Shown: positions 16,106 to 24,782 of the stretch, piece by piece
How positions within the stretch are numbered: the stretch's first letter is position 1
How the letters are laid out: every line of letters starts with the position of its first letter
Source of the DNA: Gemmatimonadota bacterium
Lineage (GTDB): Bacteria > Gemmatimonadota > Gemmatimonadetes > Gemmatimonadales > GWC2-71-9
Reading direction: 5' to 3'
NCBI GenBank assembly: GCA_016713785.1
Contig: JADJOM010000003.1
Coordinates: 2,499,501-2,563,500 of the forward strand
Length of the DNA stretch: 64,000 bases
Made by a program: the position numbers and the translations under genes
The notes under the pieces: generated by a model
Seen by the model: only the letters and a program-made list of their open reading frames with translations
Database searches by the model: none
What the model was told of the DNA's origin: nothing

Positions 16106-17359
16106 ATGACCCGCTCGGTGCTCTACGTCGACCCGCCCGCCTTCTGCACCACGGTGGAGGGGCTGGTGGCCCCGGCGCTGCGGAGTCGGCCGGTGGTGGT
16201 AGCGGCGCCGGGCGCCGACCGGGCCACGGTGCTGGCGCTCTCGCTCGAGGCGCGGCGGGCCGGCATCACCCGCGGCATGCCGGTGGCCGAGGCGCGCAAG
16301 CGCTGCCCCGACGTGATCATCCGGCCCCCAATCCCCAGCTCTACGCCCGCGCCTCGCGCGCCCTCGACGAGATCCTGCGCCGCTACGCGCCGGTGATCGA
16401 GCCGAAGGGCTACGGCCACGCCTACCTGGACCTGACCGGCACCGGCCGGCTCTTCGGCCCCGCGGTGGACGTGGCGCTCCGCATCCAGCGCGAGGCCGCC
16501 CAGCGGCTCCGGCTCCCGCTCGCGGTGGGCGGCGCGCAGAACAAGCTGGTGAGCGCCGCGGCGGCGGAGGTGGCGAAGGACGGTAATGGCGGTAAGGGCG
16601 GTATGGGCGGTATGGGGGATGGCCTGCTGGACGTCGCGGTGGGCCACGAGGCGACGTTCCTGGCGCCGGAACGGGTGGAGCTGCTGCCCGACCTCGACCC
16701 GCGCATGCGGCGGCGGCTCGACGACTACCAGCTCGACCTGATCGGCGAGGTGCAGGCCATCACCGCCCGCGAGCTGGCCATGGTCTTCGGCACCGCCGGC
16801 CGGCTGCTGCACCAGCACGCCTGCGGCATCGACCCGCGGCCGGTGCTGCCGCCCGCGGTGAAGGCGGAGTTCCGCGCCGCCCACACCCCTCGCCGACGAC
16901 AGCAACGACCGCACCCTGCTGCTCACCGTGCTGCGCCACCTCACCGAGCGGCTCGGCGGCCGGCTCCGCGCCCGCCACCTCGTGGCCCGCCGCCTCACCG
17001 TGCACCTGGCCTACACCGACTACGCCACCGCCCGGCGCAGCGTGCCCCTGCCCCTCGCCGCCCTCGACCTCGAGCTGTGGGACGCCGCCCGCCGCGCCTT
17101 CCACCTGGCCCGCGAACGCACCGTCGCCCTCCGCGCCGTCGGGGTCACCGTGGACCGGTTCCTGGAGGCCGACCTGCAGATGGAGCTGGGATTCGAACCG
17201 CGGGAAGCGGAAAGCGGGAAGCGGGAAACAGACGAGCCGCCGAGCCGTCCCCAGCTGGAGCTACGGGACGCGGGAAACGGACGAGCCGCCGAGCTCCAGG
17301 CCGCGATGGATCGCATCCGCGGACGATGGGGAACCAAGGGGGTGCGGGTGGGAAGATGA
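16106..17359 (+). CDS. Y-family polymerase homologue, probably catalytically impaired, frameshifted as read
   Basis: About 418 residues of DinB/ImuB type. SVLYVDPPAFCTTVEGL is motif I with its first Asp; RAGITRGMPVAEARKRCPDV is the palm/fingers; GYGHAYLDLTGTGRLFG stands where Pol IV has YSIDEAYLDLTG, so the catalytic Asp-Glu pair is replaced by Gly-His. This resembles ImuB, an inactive partner of DnaE2, whose gene lies 2.6 kb away. Two frame breaks, at CCCCC 16325-16329 and CCCC 16886-16889, are each mended by one C. A nine-base in-frame repeat (16587-16620) inserts GGKGGMGGMG, and heptamer units (17203-17232) lie in the C-terminal tail. Confidence 0.75.
16587..16620. repeat. Nine-base tandem repeat (GGCGGTAWG) inside the Y-family gene
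   Basis: Four units GGTAATGGC, GGTAAGGGC, GGTATGGGC, GGTATGGGG encode a Gly-rich loop in frame. Confidence 0.7.
17203..17292. repeat. Intragenic heptamers and a 24-bp direct repeat
   Basis: Units GGGAAGC/GGGAAAG lie in the C-terminal codons of the Y-family gene. A direct repeat of GGGAAAC followed by GACGAGCCGCCGAGC occurs at about 17222 and again at about 17267, suggesting local duplication through the array. Confidence 0.6.
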
Positions 17360-17361
17360 GA

Positions 17362-17473
17362 AAAACAACGGGAAGCGGGAAGCGGAACAGCACGTAGGCC
17401 GGCCCCCCTTCCCGTTTCCCGTTTCCCGCTTCCCGCTTCCCGCTTCCCGCTTCCCGCTTCCCGCTTCCCGCCC
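17362..17473. repeat. Inverted heptamer array
   Basis: Two purine units, a spacer of about 30 bp, then about ten GTTTCCC/GCTTCCC units up to the stop of the minus-strand GNAT gene. It lies between convergent genes and could act as their shared terminator. Confidence 0.75.
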
Positions 17474-17477
17474 CACC

Positions 17478-17936
17478 CTACACCGCAATCTCCATATAGA
17501 TATCGGCATCGGCGTAGGGCGACGGCTCGGGGAACGGCAGCCTGACAAAGCCGAGCCGCTCGTAGATGCGGAGCGCGGGGGTGAGGCGGTGATTGGAGAG
17601 GAGCATCACGGTGTGGTCGCCGCGGCGGCGGGCGAAGTCGAGCACCGCCTGGGCCAGCGCAGTGCCGAGTCCCTTGCCCTGCGCGGCGGGCACCACGGCG
17701 AACTTGGCCAGCTCGAGCACCCCCGGCGCGTGCGGGATCGCGGCGCAGGTACCGAGCACCATGCCGTCCTCCACGGCGAAGAACACGTCGCCCCCGGGAT
17801 CAAGGATCTTCCCCTGCGGGTCCTCGAGGTACACCAGGTCGAGCGGCTCCACGGTGAAGTACTGCGCCAGCCACGCCAGGTTGATGCGCCGGAAGTCGGC
17901 CGCGAACGCGGGCTGGAAGGGGAGGATCTCGGCCAT
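17478..17936 (-). CDS. GNAT family N-acetyltransferase
   Basis: 152 residues. The acetyl-CoA loop is VVPAAQGKGLGTALAQAVLDFA (the Q/RxxGxG/A motif), preceded by FFAVEDGMVLGTCAAI and followed by RIYERLGFVRLPF, the standard GNAT strand and helix order. The acyl acceptor cannot be inferred. ATG 17936 is the first start with full family length; the open frame continues upstream through repeat DNA without meaning. Confidence 0.88.
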   Translation of the reverse strand: MAEILPFQPAFAADFRRINLAWLAQYFTVEPLDLVYLEDPQGKILDPGGDVFFAVEDGMVLGTCAAIPHAPGVLELAKFAVVPAAQGKGLGTALAQAVLDFARRRGDHTVMLLSNHRLTPALRIYERLGFVRLPFPEPSPYADADIYMEIAV

Positions 17937-17964
17937 GCCCACACCTCGATGGAGGAGCGCAGGG

Positions 17965-18078
17965 GGGAACGGGGAAGGGGGGGGGAAAGGGGAAGCGGGA
18001 AGCGGAACGGCGCGTTGCCATCCCGAGGGAGCGTAGCGACCGAGGGATGCCGCTCCCTCTTCCCTTTCCCGCTTCCCG
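17965..18078. repeat. Inverted heptamer array with a dispersed palindrome nested in it
   Basis: Purine units (GGGGAAGC, GGGAAGC) at 17965-18007, the dispersed palindrome CATCCCGAGGGAGCG...CGACCGAGGGATG at 18018-18052, then CTTCCCT/CTTTCCC/GCTTCCC units. One repeat family sits within the hairpin loop of the other. Confidence 0.7.
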
Positions 18079-18103
18079 CAGTTCTGCAGTTCCCGCAGTC
18101 CCT

Positions 18104-19075
18104 CTACCAGCCCAGCACCACCTTCCCGAAGTTCTCGTCGCGTTCCATCACCGCGTGCGCGGCCACGATGTCGGCGAAGGGGAACACCTGTGCCACCACC
18201 GGCTTCAGGGAAGCCGCCGGGCCGCCGAACCCTGGCACCACCTCCGCCGCGAACGCCGCCACCAGCGGGATCCGTTCCTCGAGGCTCCGGGTGCGCATCA
18301 CGGTGCCGATCACCTCGAGCCGCTTGCGCAGGATCGGCTCCAGCGACAGCTCCGCGGTGGCGCCCTGCAGGAAGCCGAGCAGCACCAGCCGGCCGCGCGG
18401 GGTGAGGGCGTCGAGGTTGGCGGCGAAGGCCGGCGCGCCGAAGACGTCGAGGATGACGTCCACCGACTGGTCGAGCTGCTCGCCGAAGCCGCGCACCGAG
18501 GTGTCGATGGCCTCGTCGAGGCCCAGCGCCCGCGCCTGCGCCAGCTTGGCGGCGCTGCGCGAGGTGCCGGCCACCGTGGCGCCGAGGCGCCGGGCCAGCT
18601 GCACCGCGGCGGTGCCCACGCCGCTCCCCACCGCGTGGATGAGCACCCGCTCCCCCGCCACCAGCCGTCCCCGCGCCACCAGCGCGTCCCAGGCGGTGAG
18701 GAACGCCTCGGGGATGGCGGCGGCGTCGGTGAACGGCATCCCCTCCGGGATGGCCATCGTCTCGTCGGCGTGCACCACCACGAACTCGGCGTGGGCGCCG
18801 CCGCCCACGAGGCCCATCACGCGATCGCCCACCTGCCACCGCGTCACGCCGGGTCCGAGCGCCTCCACCTCGCCCGCGTACTCCAGGCCGGGGATGTCGG
18901 CCGGCCACCCGGCGGGGGCGGGGTAGCGCCCGCGCCGCTGCAGGATGTCGGCGCGGTTGAGGGCGCTGGCGTGCACCCGCACCCGGACCTGCCGCGGCCC
19001 CGGTTCGGGGGTCGGGGCGTCGCGGAGCTGGATGACGTCGGGGCCGCCGGCGGCGGTGTAGCGGATGGCGCGCAT
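18104..19075 (-). CDS. Zinc-less medium-chain oxidoreductase (quinone oxidoreductase type)
   Basis: 323 residues of the MDR superfamily: SALNRADILQRRGRYP, PGLEYAGEVEALGPGV and LIHAVGSGVGTAAVQLARRLGATVAGTSRS (the NADPH Rossmann motif). It lacks the catalytic and structural zinc cysteines, as in quinone oxidoreductase/PIG3-like enzymes, which reduce quinones or enals with NADPH. Start ATG 19075; a TACCTT box lies six bases before it. The frame continues into the upstream gap but that sequence is repeat-derived. Confidence 0.88.
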   Translation of the reverse strand: MRAIRYTAAGGPDVIQLRDAPTPEPGPRQVRVRVHASALNRADILQRRGRYPAPAGWPADIPGLEYAGEVEALGPGVTRWQVGDRVMGLVGGGAHAEFVVVHADETMAIPEGMPFTDAAAIPEAFLTAWDALVARGRLVAGERVLIHAVGSGVGTAAVQLARRLGATVAGTSRSAAKLAQARALGLDEAIDTSVRGFGEQLDQSVDVILDVFGAPAFAANLDALTPRGRLVLLGFLQGATAELSLEPILRKRLEVIGTVMRTRSLEERIPLVAAFAAEVVPGFGGPAASLKPVVAQVFPFADIVAAHAVMERDENFGKVVLGW

Positions 19076-19081
19076 GGCACG

Positions 19082-19087
19082 AAGGTA
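19082..19087 (-). promoter_or_regulatory. Candidate leaderless -10 box (TACCTT) for the oxidoreductase
   Basis: TACCTT is six bases upstream of ATG 19075, with no Shine-Dalgarno between. Confidence 0.4.
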
Positions 19088-19257
19088 ACAGCCGCGCACA
19101 GCCCCCCGGATGGCGGCCCAGGACCGGTCACCGGGGGCCAGCTTGCGGAGCGGCGTACCGACCTGTACTATACCGAAGAAACGCCGAAGCCCACGGGCCC
19201 CGACGGCTTTTCTACCAAATGTGATCGTCGATCGTGGCGCCGAGCTCGGCGCGGCGC

Positions 19258-19337
19258 CGGTCCCCGTTTCCCTCTTCCCGTTTCCCGTTTCCCGTTTCCC
19301 GTTTCCCGTTTCCCGTTTCCCGTTTCCCGTTTCCCGA
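19258..19337. repeat. GTTTCCC heptamer array
   Basis: About ten tandem units, nearly all GTTTCCC, ending 21 bp before the tag start codon. This array has one arm only. Confidence 0.8.
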
Positions 19338-19357
19338 ATCGTACCGCGAGCAGCCCC

Positions 19358-19927
19358 ATGCCCACCTACTGCGACATCGCCCCCGGCCACGAGTGGCATG
19401 GTCCGTATCACGACGGCGAGTACGGCTTCCCGCTCACCACCGACGCGGAGCTGTTCGAGCGGCTCATCCTGGAGATCAACCAGGCGGGGCTCTCCTGGCT
19501 CACCATCCTCAAGAAGCGGGCGGCGTTCCAGGCGGCGTACCGCGGCTTCGACCCGGTGGTGGTGGCGCGGTTCGGCGCGCGTGACGTGCAGCGGCTGCTG
19601 GCCGACGCCGGCATCATCCGCAACCGGCTCAAGGTGGAGGCGGCGGTGGACAACGCGCGCACCCTGCTCCGGCTGCGCGAGAGCCACGGCGGCTTCCACG
19701 GCTGGCTCGCGGCGCACCACCCGCTGCCCAAGGACGAGTGGGTGAAGCTCTTCAAGAAGACCTTCCGCTTCACCGGCGGCGAGATCGTGGGCGAGTTCCT
19801 GATGAGCACCGGCTGGCTGCCGGGGGCGCACCACGAGGCGTGCCCGGTGTACCGGAAGGTGCTGCGGGCGCGGCCGATGTGGGCGGGAACCGACGGGAAG
19901 CGGGAAAAGGGAAGCGGGAAACGGTAG
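19358..19927 (+). CDS. tag: DNA-3-methyladenine glycosylase I
   Basis: 189 residues of the Tag family: TYCDIAPGHEWHGPYHDGEYGFP, LFERLILEINQAGLSWLTILKKR, DAGIIRNRLKVEAAVDNAR and HHEACPVYRKV. N-terminal Tyr-Cys and C-terminal His/Cys residues form the structural zinc site; the Glu in LEINQAG is the expected recognition acid. It removes 3-methyladenine from DNA. The last ten residues (GKREKGSGKR) come from a heptamer array that runs into the 3' end of the gene and supplies its stop, so the native tail was probably shorter. Confidence 0.92.
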   Translation: MPTYCDIAPGHEWHGPYHDGEYGFPLTTDAELFERLILEINQAGLSWLTILKKRAAFQAAYRGFDPVVVARFGARDVQRLLADAGIIRNRLKVEAAVDNARTLLRLRESHGGFHGWLAAHHPLPKDEWVKLFKKTFRFTGGEIVGEFLMSTGWLPGAHHEACPVYRKVLRARPMWAGTDGKREKGSGKR

Positions 19928-19972
19928 CCGCTGTCCGCTTCCCGTTTCCCGGTGTCTTCCCGCTTCCCGTGG
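19895..19972. repeat. Inverted heptamer array overlapping the tag 3' end
   Basis: Four purine units, a spacer of 15 bp, then GCTTCCC/GTTTCCC and CTTCCCG units up to six bases before the dnaE2 start. It links tag and dnaE2. Confidence 0.75.
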
Positions 19973-19977
19973 TTCCG

Positions 19978-22900
19978 ATGTTCACCCACCTCCACGTCCA
20001 CTCCTGGTTTTCCTTCGGCGCCGGGGTCTCGAGTCCCGAGGTCCTGGCGCGGCAGGCGGCGGCGCGCGGCTTCACGGCGCTGGCCTGCACCGACACCAAC
20101 GGCGTCTACGGCGCGGTGGAGTTCCAGCAGGCGGCGCTGGCCCACGGCCTCCGGCCCATCCACGGCGCGCACCTGGTGCACGGCGGGCAGGAGGTCGTGG
20201 CCCTGGCCACCGACGAGCGGGGATGGGCGGCGCTGTGCCGGGCCATCACGCACATCCACTGGACCGATGAGCACCGGGAAGCGGGAAACGGGAAACGGGA
20301 AACGGGGACGCCCGCCAATCGGGGCGCGGAACCCTTGCCGCGAGGCAGTTCCGCTTCCCGCTTCCCGCTTCCCGTTTCCCGGGACCTGTCGGCGCTCCTC
20401 GCCACCGACCGCGCCGGCCTCCTGCTCCTCTCCCAGGACATCGCCTTCCTGGAGGACCTGGTCCGCCGCTCCGGCCCGGTGGATGTCTACGGCGAGCTGC
20501 GGCCCGGGAAGCATCGGCACGCCGTCCTCGCGGCGGCCCAGCGGCTCGGCCTCTCGTGCGTGGTCACCGGCGGGGTGATGTTCGCCAACGCGGAGGACTG
20601 GGCCCGGCACCGGCTGCGGGTGGCGATCGCGCGGAACGCGGGGCTGGAGGAGGACGAAGACGGTACGGCGGTACGGCGGTACGGCGGTACCAGTGGCGAG
20701 GGCACGTTACCGCCCTACCGCCCTACCGCCTTACCGTCCGACTGGCTCCGCCCCGCCGACGACCTGGCGCGGCACTTCCCCGACCGGCCCGACGCGATGC
20801 TGCGGGCGGAGGAGCTGGCCGAGCGGTGCGGGTACCGGATCCCGGTGGGGGCGCGGGTGGTGGCGCCGCGGTTCGCGGACACGACCGACGCGCTGCTGCG
20901 GCTGCGGGCGCTGGCGTGGCGGGGGGCGGAGCGGCGCTACGGGATGGTGGCGCCGATCACCCGCGACCGGCTGGAGCACGAGCTCACGATCATCGCGCAG
21001 AAGGGGTTCGCCGACTACTTCCTGGTGGTGCACGACATCGTGCAGCACGGCCCCACCCACTGCGGCCGCGGCTCGGTGGCCAACTCGATCGTGAGCTACT
21101 GCCTCGGCATCACCCACGTCGATCCGCTGGGCGCCGGGCTCCTGTTCGAGCGCTTCCTCAACCCGGAGCGGAAGGACCCGCCCGACATCGACCTCGACTT
21201 CCCGTGGGACGAGCGCGACCAGATCCTGGCCTGGGTGTTCCGCCGCTATCCCCGGCCCCGCGCGGCCATGGTGGCCAACCACAACTGCTTCCGGCTGCGC
21301 GGCGCGCTGCGCGAGGTGGCCAAGGTGTACGGCCGTCCGCCGGGCGAGATCCGCGAGGTCACCCGCCGCTTCCCCTGGTTCAGCGAGGACGAGTCCATCG
21401 GCCAGCTGCTCGCCACCCATCCCAACTTCCAGGGGCTCAACCTCCCGGCGGTGTGGCAGGAGCTGGCGCGGGCGGCGGAGCCGCTGGTGGGCACGCCGCG
21501 GCACCTCTCGCTGCACCCCGGCGGGGTGGTGATCGTGCCGCAGGCGCTCACCGACTACGTGCCGCTGGAGCCGGCGGCCAAGCGGCTCGACGGTCACCCC
21601 GACCTCGCGGTGCCGGTGATCCAGTTCGAGAAGGACGGCGCGGAGGACGCGGGGCTGGTGAAGATCGACCTGCTGGGCAACCGCTCGCTGGCGGTGATCC
21701 GCGACGCCATCGCCGAGGTGCGGGTCCACACCGGGCGGCGGATCGACTACACCGCCGACGACCCCGACGACGACGCGGCCACCCGCGCCCTCTTCCGCAC
21801 CGGCCAGACCATGGGCGTCTTCTACACCGAGAGCCCGGCCTCGCGGCTGTTGTGCGCCAAGTCGCGGGCGGAGAGCTTCGAGCTGCTGGTGCTCAACACC
21901 AGCATCATCCGCCCCGCCTCCAACCGCTTCATCCGGGTGTACCTGGAGCGGCTGCACGGCGCGCCCTACCAGCCGCTCGACCCGTCGCTGCAGGACACCC
22001 TGGCCGAGACCTTCGGGGTGATGGTCTACCAGGAGGACGTGGTGAACGTCTGCGCCGCCTTCGCGGGGCTGCCGCTCGCCACCGGCGACGGGGTGCGCAA
22101 GGCGCTCTCCAAGAAGCGGCCGGTGAAGGCGCTGGCGGCGTACGCGGCGGAGTTCTTCGCCGGCGCCGCGCGGCTGGGCCGCGACCCGGACACCGCCACG
22201 AAGGTGTGGGAGATGGTGCTCTCCTTTGCCGGCTACAGCTTCTGCAAGGGGCACTCCTGCTCCTACATCAAGGTGGCGCAGCACTCCTGCTACCTGCGGG
22301 CCCACTATCCCGCCGAGTTCATGGCGGCGGTGCTCGCCAACGGCGGGGGGTTCTACCGGCCGTTCGCGTACGTGGCGGAGGCCATGCGCATGGGCCTCAC
22401 CGTCCGGCCCCCTGACGTCAACGCCAGCCGCTTCCGCACCACCGGGGGCGGCCGCGAGGTGCGGATCGGGTTCCAGTTCATCAAGGGGCTGTCGGCTGAT
22501 GCGGTGGAGCGGATCGAGACGGCGAAAGGGGAAGCGGGAAACGGGAAGCGGGAAGCGGGGCCGATGGGCCGTTCGGCGGAGGCACCACCGCACCGGGGCG
22601 GCGGCGGGGTGGTCTCGGTGCTGCCGGAGCCGGCCGGCCCATCGGCCAGCCCCGACGCGCCGGCCCCCCTTCACCTCCCTCGACGACCTCCGCGCCCGCA
22701 CCGGCATCACGCCCGACGACCTCCGGCTGCTGGTGCAGGTGGGCGCCTGCGACACCATCGCGGGGGGATGTCCCGGCCGATGCTGCTGTGGGCGATCGAC
22801 AGTGAACAGCGGGAAGCGGGAAGCGGGAAACGGGAAGCGGAGCGGGCAATGTCCGGTTCCCGCTTCCCGCTTCCCCTTCCCGGCCCGCCATCCCCACCCT

Positions 22901-23312
22901 GAAGGAGTACACCCCCGACCGCCGCCGGCAGACCGAGTACGCCCTGCTCGGCTTCACCACCGACAGCCACCCGATGGCGCTCTACCGCGACCTGCTCGCC
23001 CGGCTCCGGATCACCCCCAGCACCAGCCTGGCGGAGCACGTGGGGCACAGCGTGCTCTGCGCCGGGCTGCTCACCACCGCCAAGCCGGTCTCCACCGTCA
23101 AGGACGAGCCGATGGAGTTCGCCACCTTCGACGACGGCGCCGGGCTGATCGAGGCCGTGCTCTTCCCCGACATATACAGAAAGCGGGGCCACGTGCTGTT
23201 CGACCAGGGGCCGTTCGTCTTCCGCGGCAAGGTGGAACAGGAGTTCGGCGCGGTGACGCTGACCATCACCAGCCTCGACCGGCTGGAGCGGCTGCGACCG
23301 CGGAGCCCATAG
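19978..23312 (+). CDS. dnaE2: DnaE2 (ImuC) error-prone DNA polymerase, three frameshifts as read
   Basis: About 1,110 residues. N-terminal PHP domain (FTHLHVHSWFSFGAGVSSP, ACTDTNGVYGAVEF); palm with GRGSVANSIVSYCLGIT, PDIDLDFPWDERDQI (two catalytic Asp) and DAGLVKIDLLGNRSL (third Asp); fingers with FCKGHSCSYIKVAQHSCY; C-terminal OB fold. It makes translesion and mutagenic synthesis after damage, classically with ImuB. Frame breaks at CCCCCC 22664-22669, GGGGGG 22762-22767 and CCC 22884-22886 are each repaired by one base, so I treat the gene as intact. Four repeat blocks are read in frame inside it, adding REAGNGK-, RFPLPVS- and Pro/Arg-rich loops absent from typical DnaE2. Confidence 0.88.
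20275..20386. repeat. Inverted heptamer array inside the DnaE2 PHP domain
   Basis: Four purine units (GGGAAGC, GGGAAAC), a 50-bp spacer, then four pyrimidine units. The block is read in frame and adds about 35 residues. Confidence 0.8.
20661..20738. repeat. Octamer inverted repeat inside dnaE2
   Basis: Four GGTACGGC units (20661-20691), a short spacer, then four TACCGCCC-type units (20709-20738). Read in frame. The arms are near inverse of each other. Confidence 0.75.
22509..22560. repeat. Purine heptamer array inside dnaE2
   Basis: Units GGGGAAGC, GGGAAAC, GGGAAGC, GGGAAGC encode GEAGNGKREAG in the C-terminal region. Confidence 0.7.
22803..22886. repeat. Inverted heptamer array inside dnaE2 C-terminus
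   Basis: Four purine units, a spacer of about 18 bp, then about four pyrimidine units. The third frame break lies at the edge of this array. Confidence 0.75.
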
Positions 23313-23404
23313 GCAGGGCACCCAGGGATCCAAACCACGCCCGGCGGCGTATCCGGAGAGTACCCGAGAGCCCTCCCGGGCCCCCTCCCCCTCCCGGAGT
23401 CCGC

Positions 23405-24781
23405 ATGTCGCTGTGGCGCATCCTGAGGGAACCGATCCTCGAGGAGACCCGGCAGAACCTCGCCCGGTCGCGGGCCCGCGTGCCGGTCCCGCTGCAGGGT
23501 CCCCGCCAGATGCTCGGTCGCGGCGGCAACGGCTGCGGCGCCACCATCGGCGCCATGCCCCGCTGCGACTTCGCCTGCGTGGGGTGCTACCTCGGCGAGG
23601 AGGCCAACCGGATCCCCCCGGCCCCGCTCGCGGAGATCAAGGCCCAGATGCGGGCCCTCCGCCCCACCCTGGGCAACGCCGGCAACCTGCAGCTCACCGA
23701 TGGCGAAGTCACCCTCCGCCCCGTGGACGAGGTGATCGAGCTGCTGCGCTACGCTCGCTCGCTCGGCCTCATCCCCATGCTCATGACCCATGGCGACGCC
23801 TTCCGCCGCCGGCCCGGCCTCCTGGAGCGGCTGGTGCTGGAGGGCGGGCTGGTCGAGGTGAGCATCCACATCGACACCACCCAGCGCGGCCGGCTGGGCG
23901 AGGACTACCGCCACGCGCGGACCGAAGAAGCGCTGATGCCGCTCCGGGAGGAGTTCGCCCGGATGCTGCGCGCGGTGGCCCGGACCACCGGCCGCCCCCT
24001 CCGGCCGGCCACCACCATGACGGTCACCGCCGACAACCTCGCCGGCGTGCCGGCCGTCATCCGCTGGCTCACCCACAACGCCGACATCTTCCGGCTGGTG
24101 AGTTTCCAGCCGGTGGCCCAGGTGGGGCGCACCGTCGAGGGGCTGGGCGGCGGGGTCAGCGTCGAGGCGCTGTGGCGGAAGATCGCCGAGGGGCTCGGCG
24201 GCTCCGCGGAGCAGGTGGAGTGGCTGGAACGATCATACGTCCACGTGGGGCACCCCGACTGCACCCGCTACCTTCCCGGCATGGTGTCTTGCGACCAGGG
24301 GCGCGCGCCCGCCTTCCACCCCGCCCGCACCGAGGGGGAGGCGAGCGCGCGCTTCTACGACGGCTTCCTCGAACGCTTCGGCGGGGTGAGCTTCCGGCTC
24401 GATACACCGCTGGAGAAAGCCGTCCGGATGGTGGCGCTGGCCGCGCGGGAGCCGCGCTTTGTGCTGGGAGGCCTCGGCCCCTACCTGCGGCTGCTGGCCC
24501 GGCAGGCGGACCCGGCGCACCCGCTCCGGTTCCTGTGGCGCCTGCTGCGGCGGCGGGCGCGGCTCCGCTCGCTGGTGATCGTGAGCCACCACTTCATGAG
24601 CCGGGCGGAGGTGGACACCCCGCGGGGCCGGGAGCGGCTGGACCTGTGCGTCTTCCATGTGCCGGTCCACGGCAGGCTGGTGCCGATGTGCGAGGTGAAC
24701 ACCATGGGGGTGCGGGAGGCGTACTACGCGGAGCTGAGCCGGTCGCGCGGGGAGGCCCCGGTGGCCGCCCCGGCGGGATGA
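23405..24781 (+). CDS. Uncharacterised radical SAM protein of the arsenic operon
   Basis: 458 residues. The cluster motif CDFACVGC (Cys 54, 58, 61) follows GGNGCGATIGAMPR; LQLTDGEVTLRPVDE and SIHIDTTQRGR are the SAM-binding and barrel segments. The C-terminal third carries scattered Cys (HPDCTRYLPGMVSCDQG) but no clear SPASM pattern, and RFLWRLLRRRARLRSLVIV could be a membrane-facing amphipathic helix. I cannot name its reaction. It is the first gene of a seven-gene operon with ArsS and ArsM and ends one base before the rhodanese ATG, so a role in making or trimming an organoarsenical is plausible inference. Confidence 0.75.
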   Translation: MSLWRILREPILEETRQNLARSRARVPVPLQGPRQMLGRGGNGCGATIGAMPRCDFACVGCYLGEEANRIPPAPLAEIKAQMRALRPTLGNAGNLQLTDGEVTLRPVDEVIELLRYARSLGLIPMLMTHGDAFRRRPGLLERLVLEGGLVEVSIHIDTTQRGRLGEDYRHARTEEALMPLREEFARMLRAVARTTGRPLRPATTMTVTADNLAGVPAVIRWLTHNADIFRLVSFQPVAQVGRTVEGLGGGVSVEALWRKIAEGLGGSAEQVEWLERSYVHVGHPDCTRYLPGMVSCDQGRAPAFHPARTEGEASARFYDGFLERFGGVSFRLDTPLEKAVRMVALAAREPRFVLGGLGPYLRLLARQADPAHPLRFLWRLLRRRARLRSLVIVSHHFMSRAEVDTPRGRERLDLCVFHVPVHGRLVPMCEVNTMGVREAYYAELSRSRGEAPVAAPAG

Positions 24782-24782
24782 G

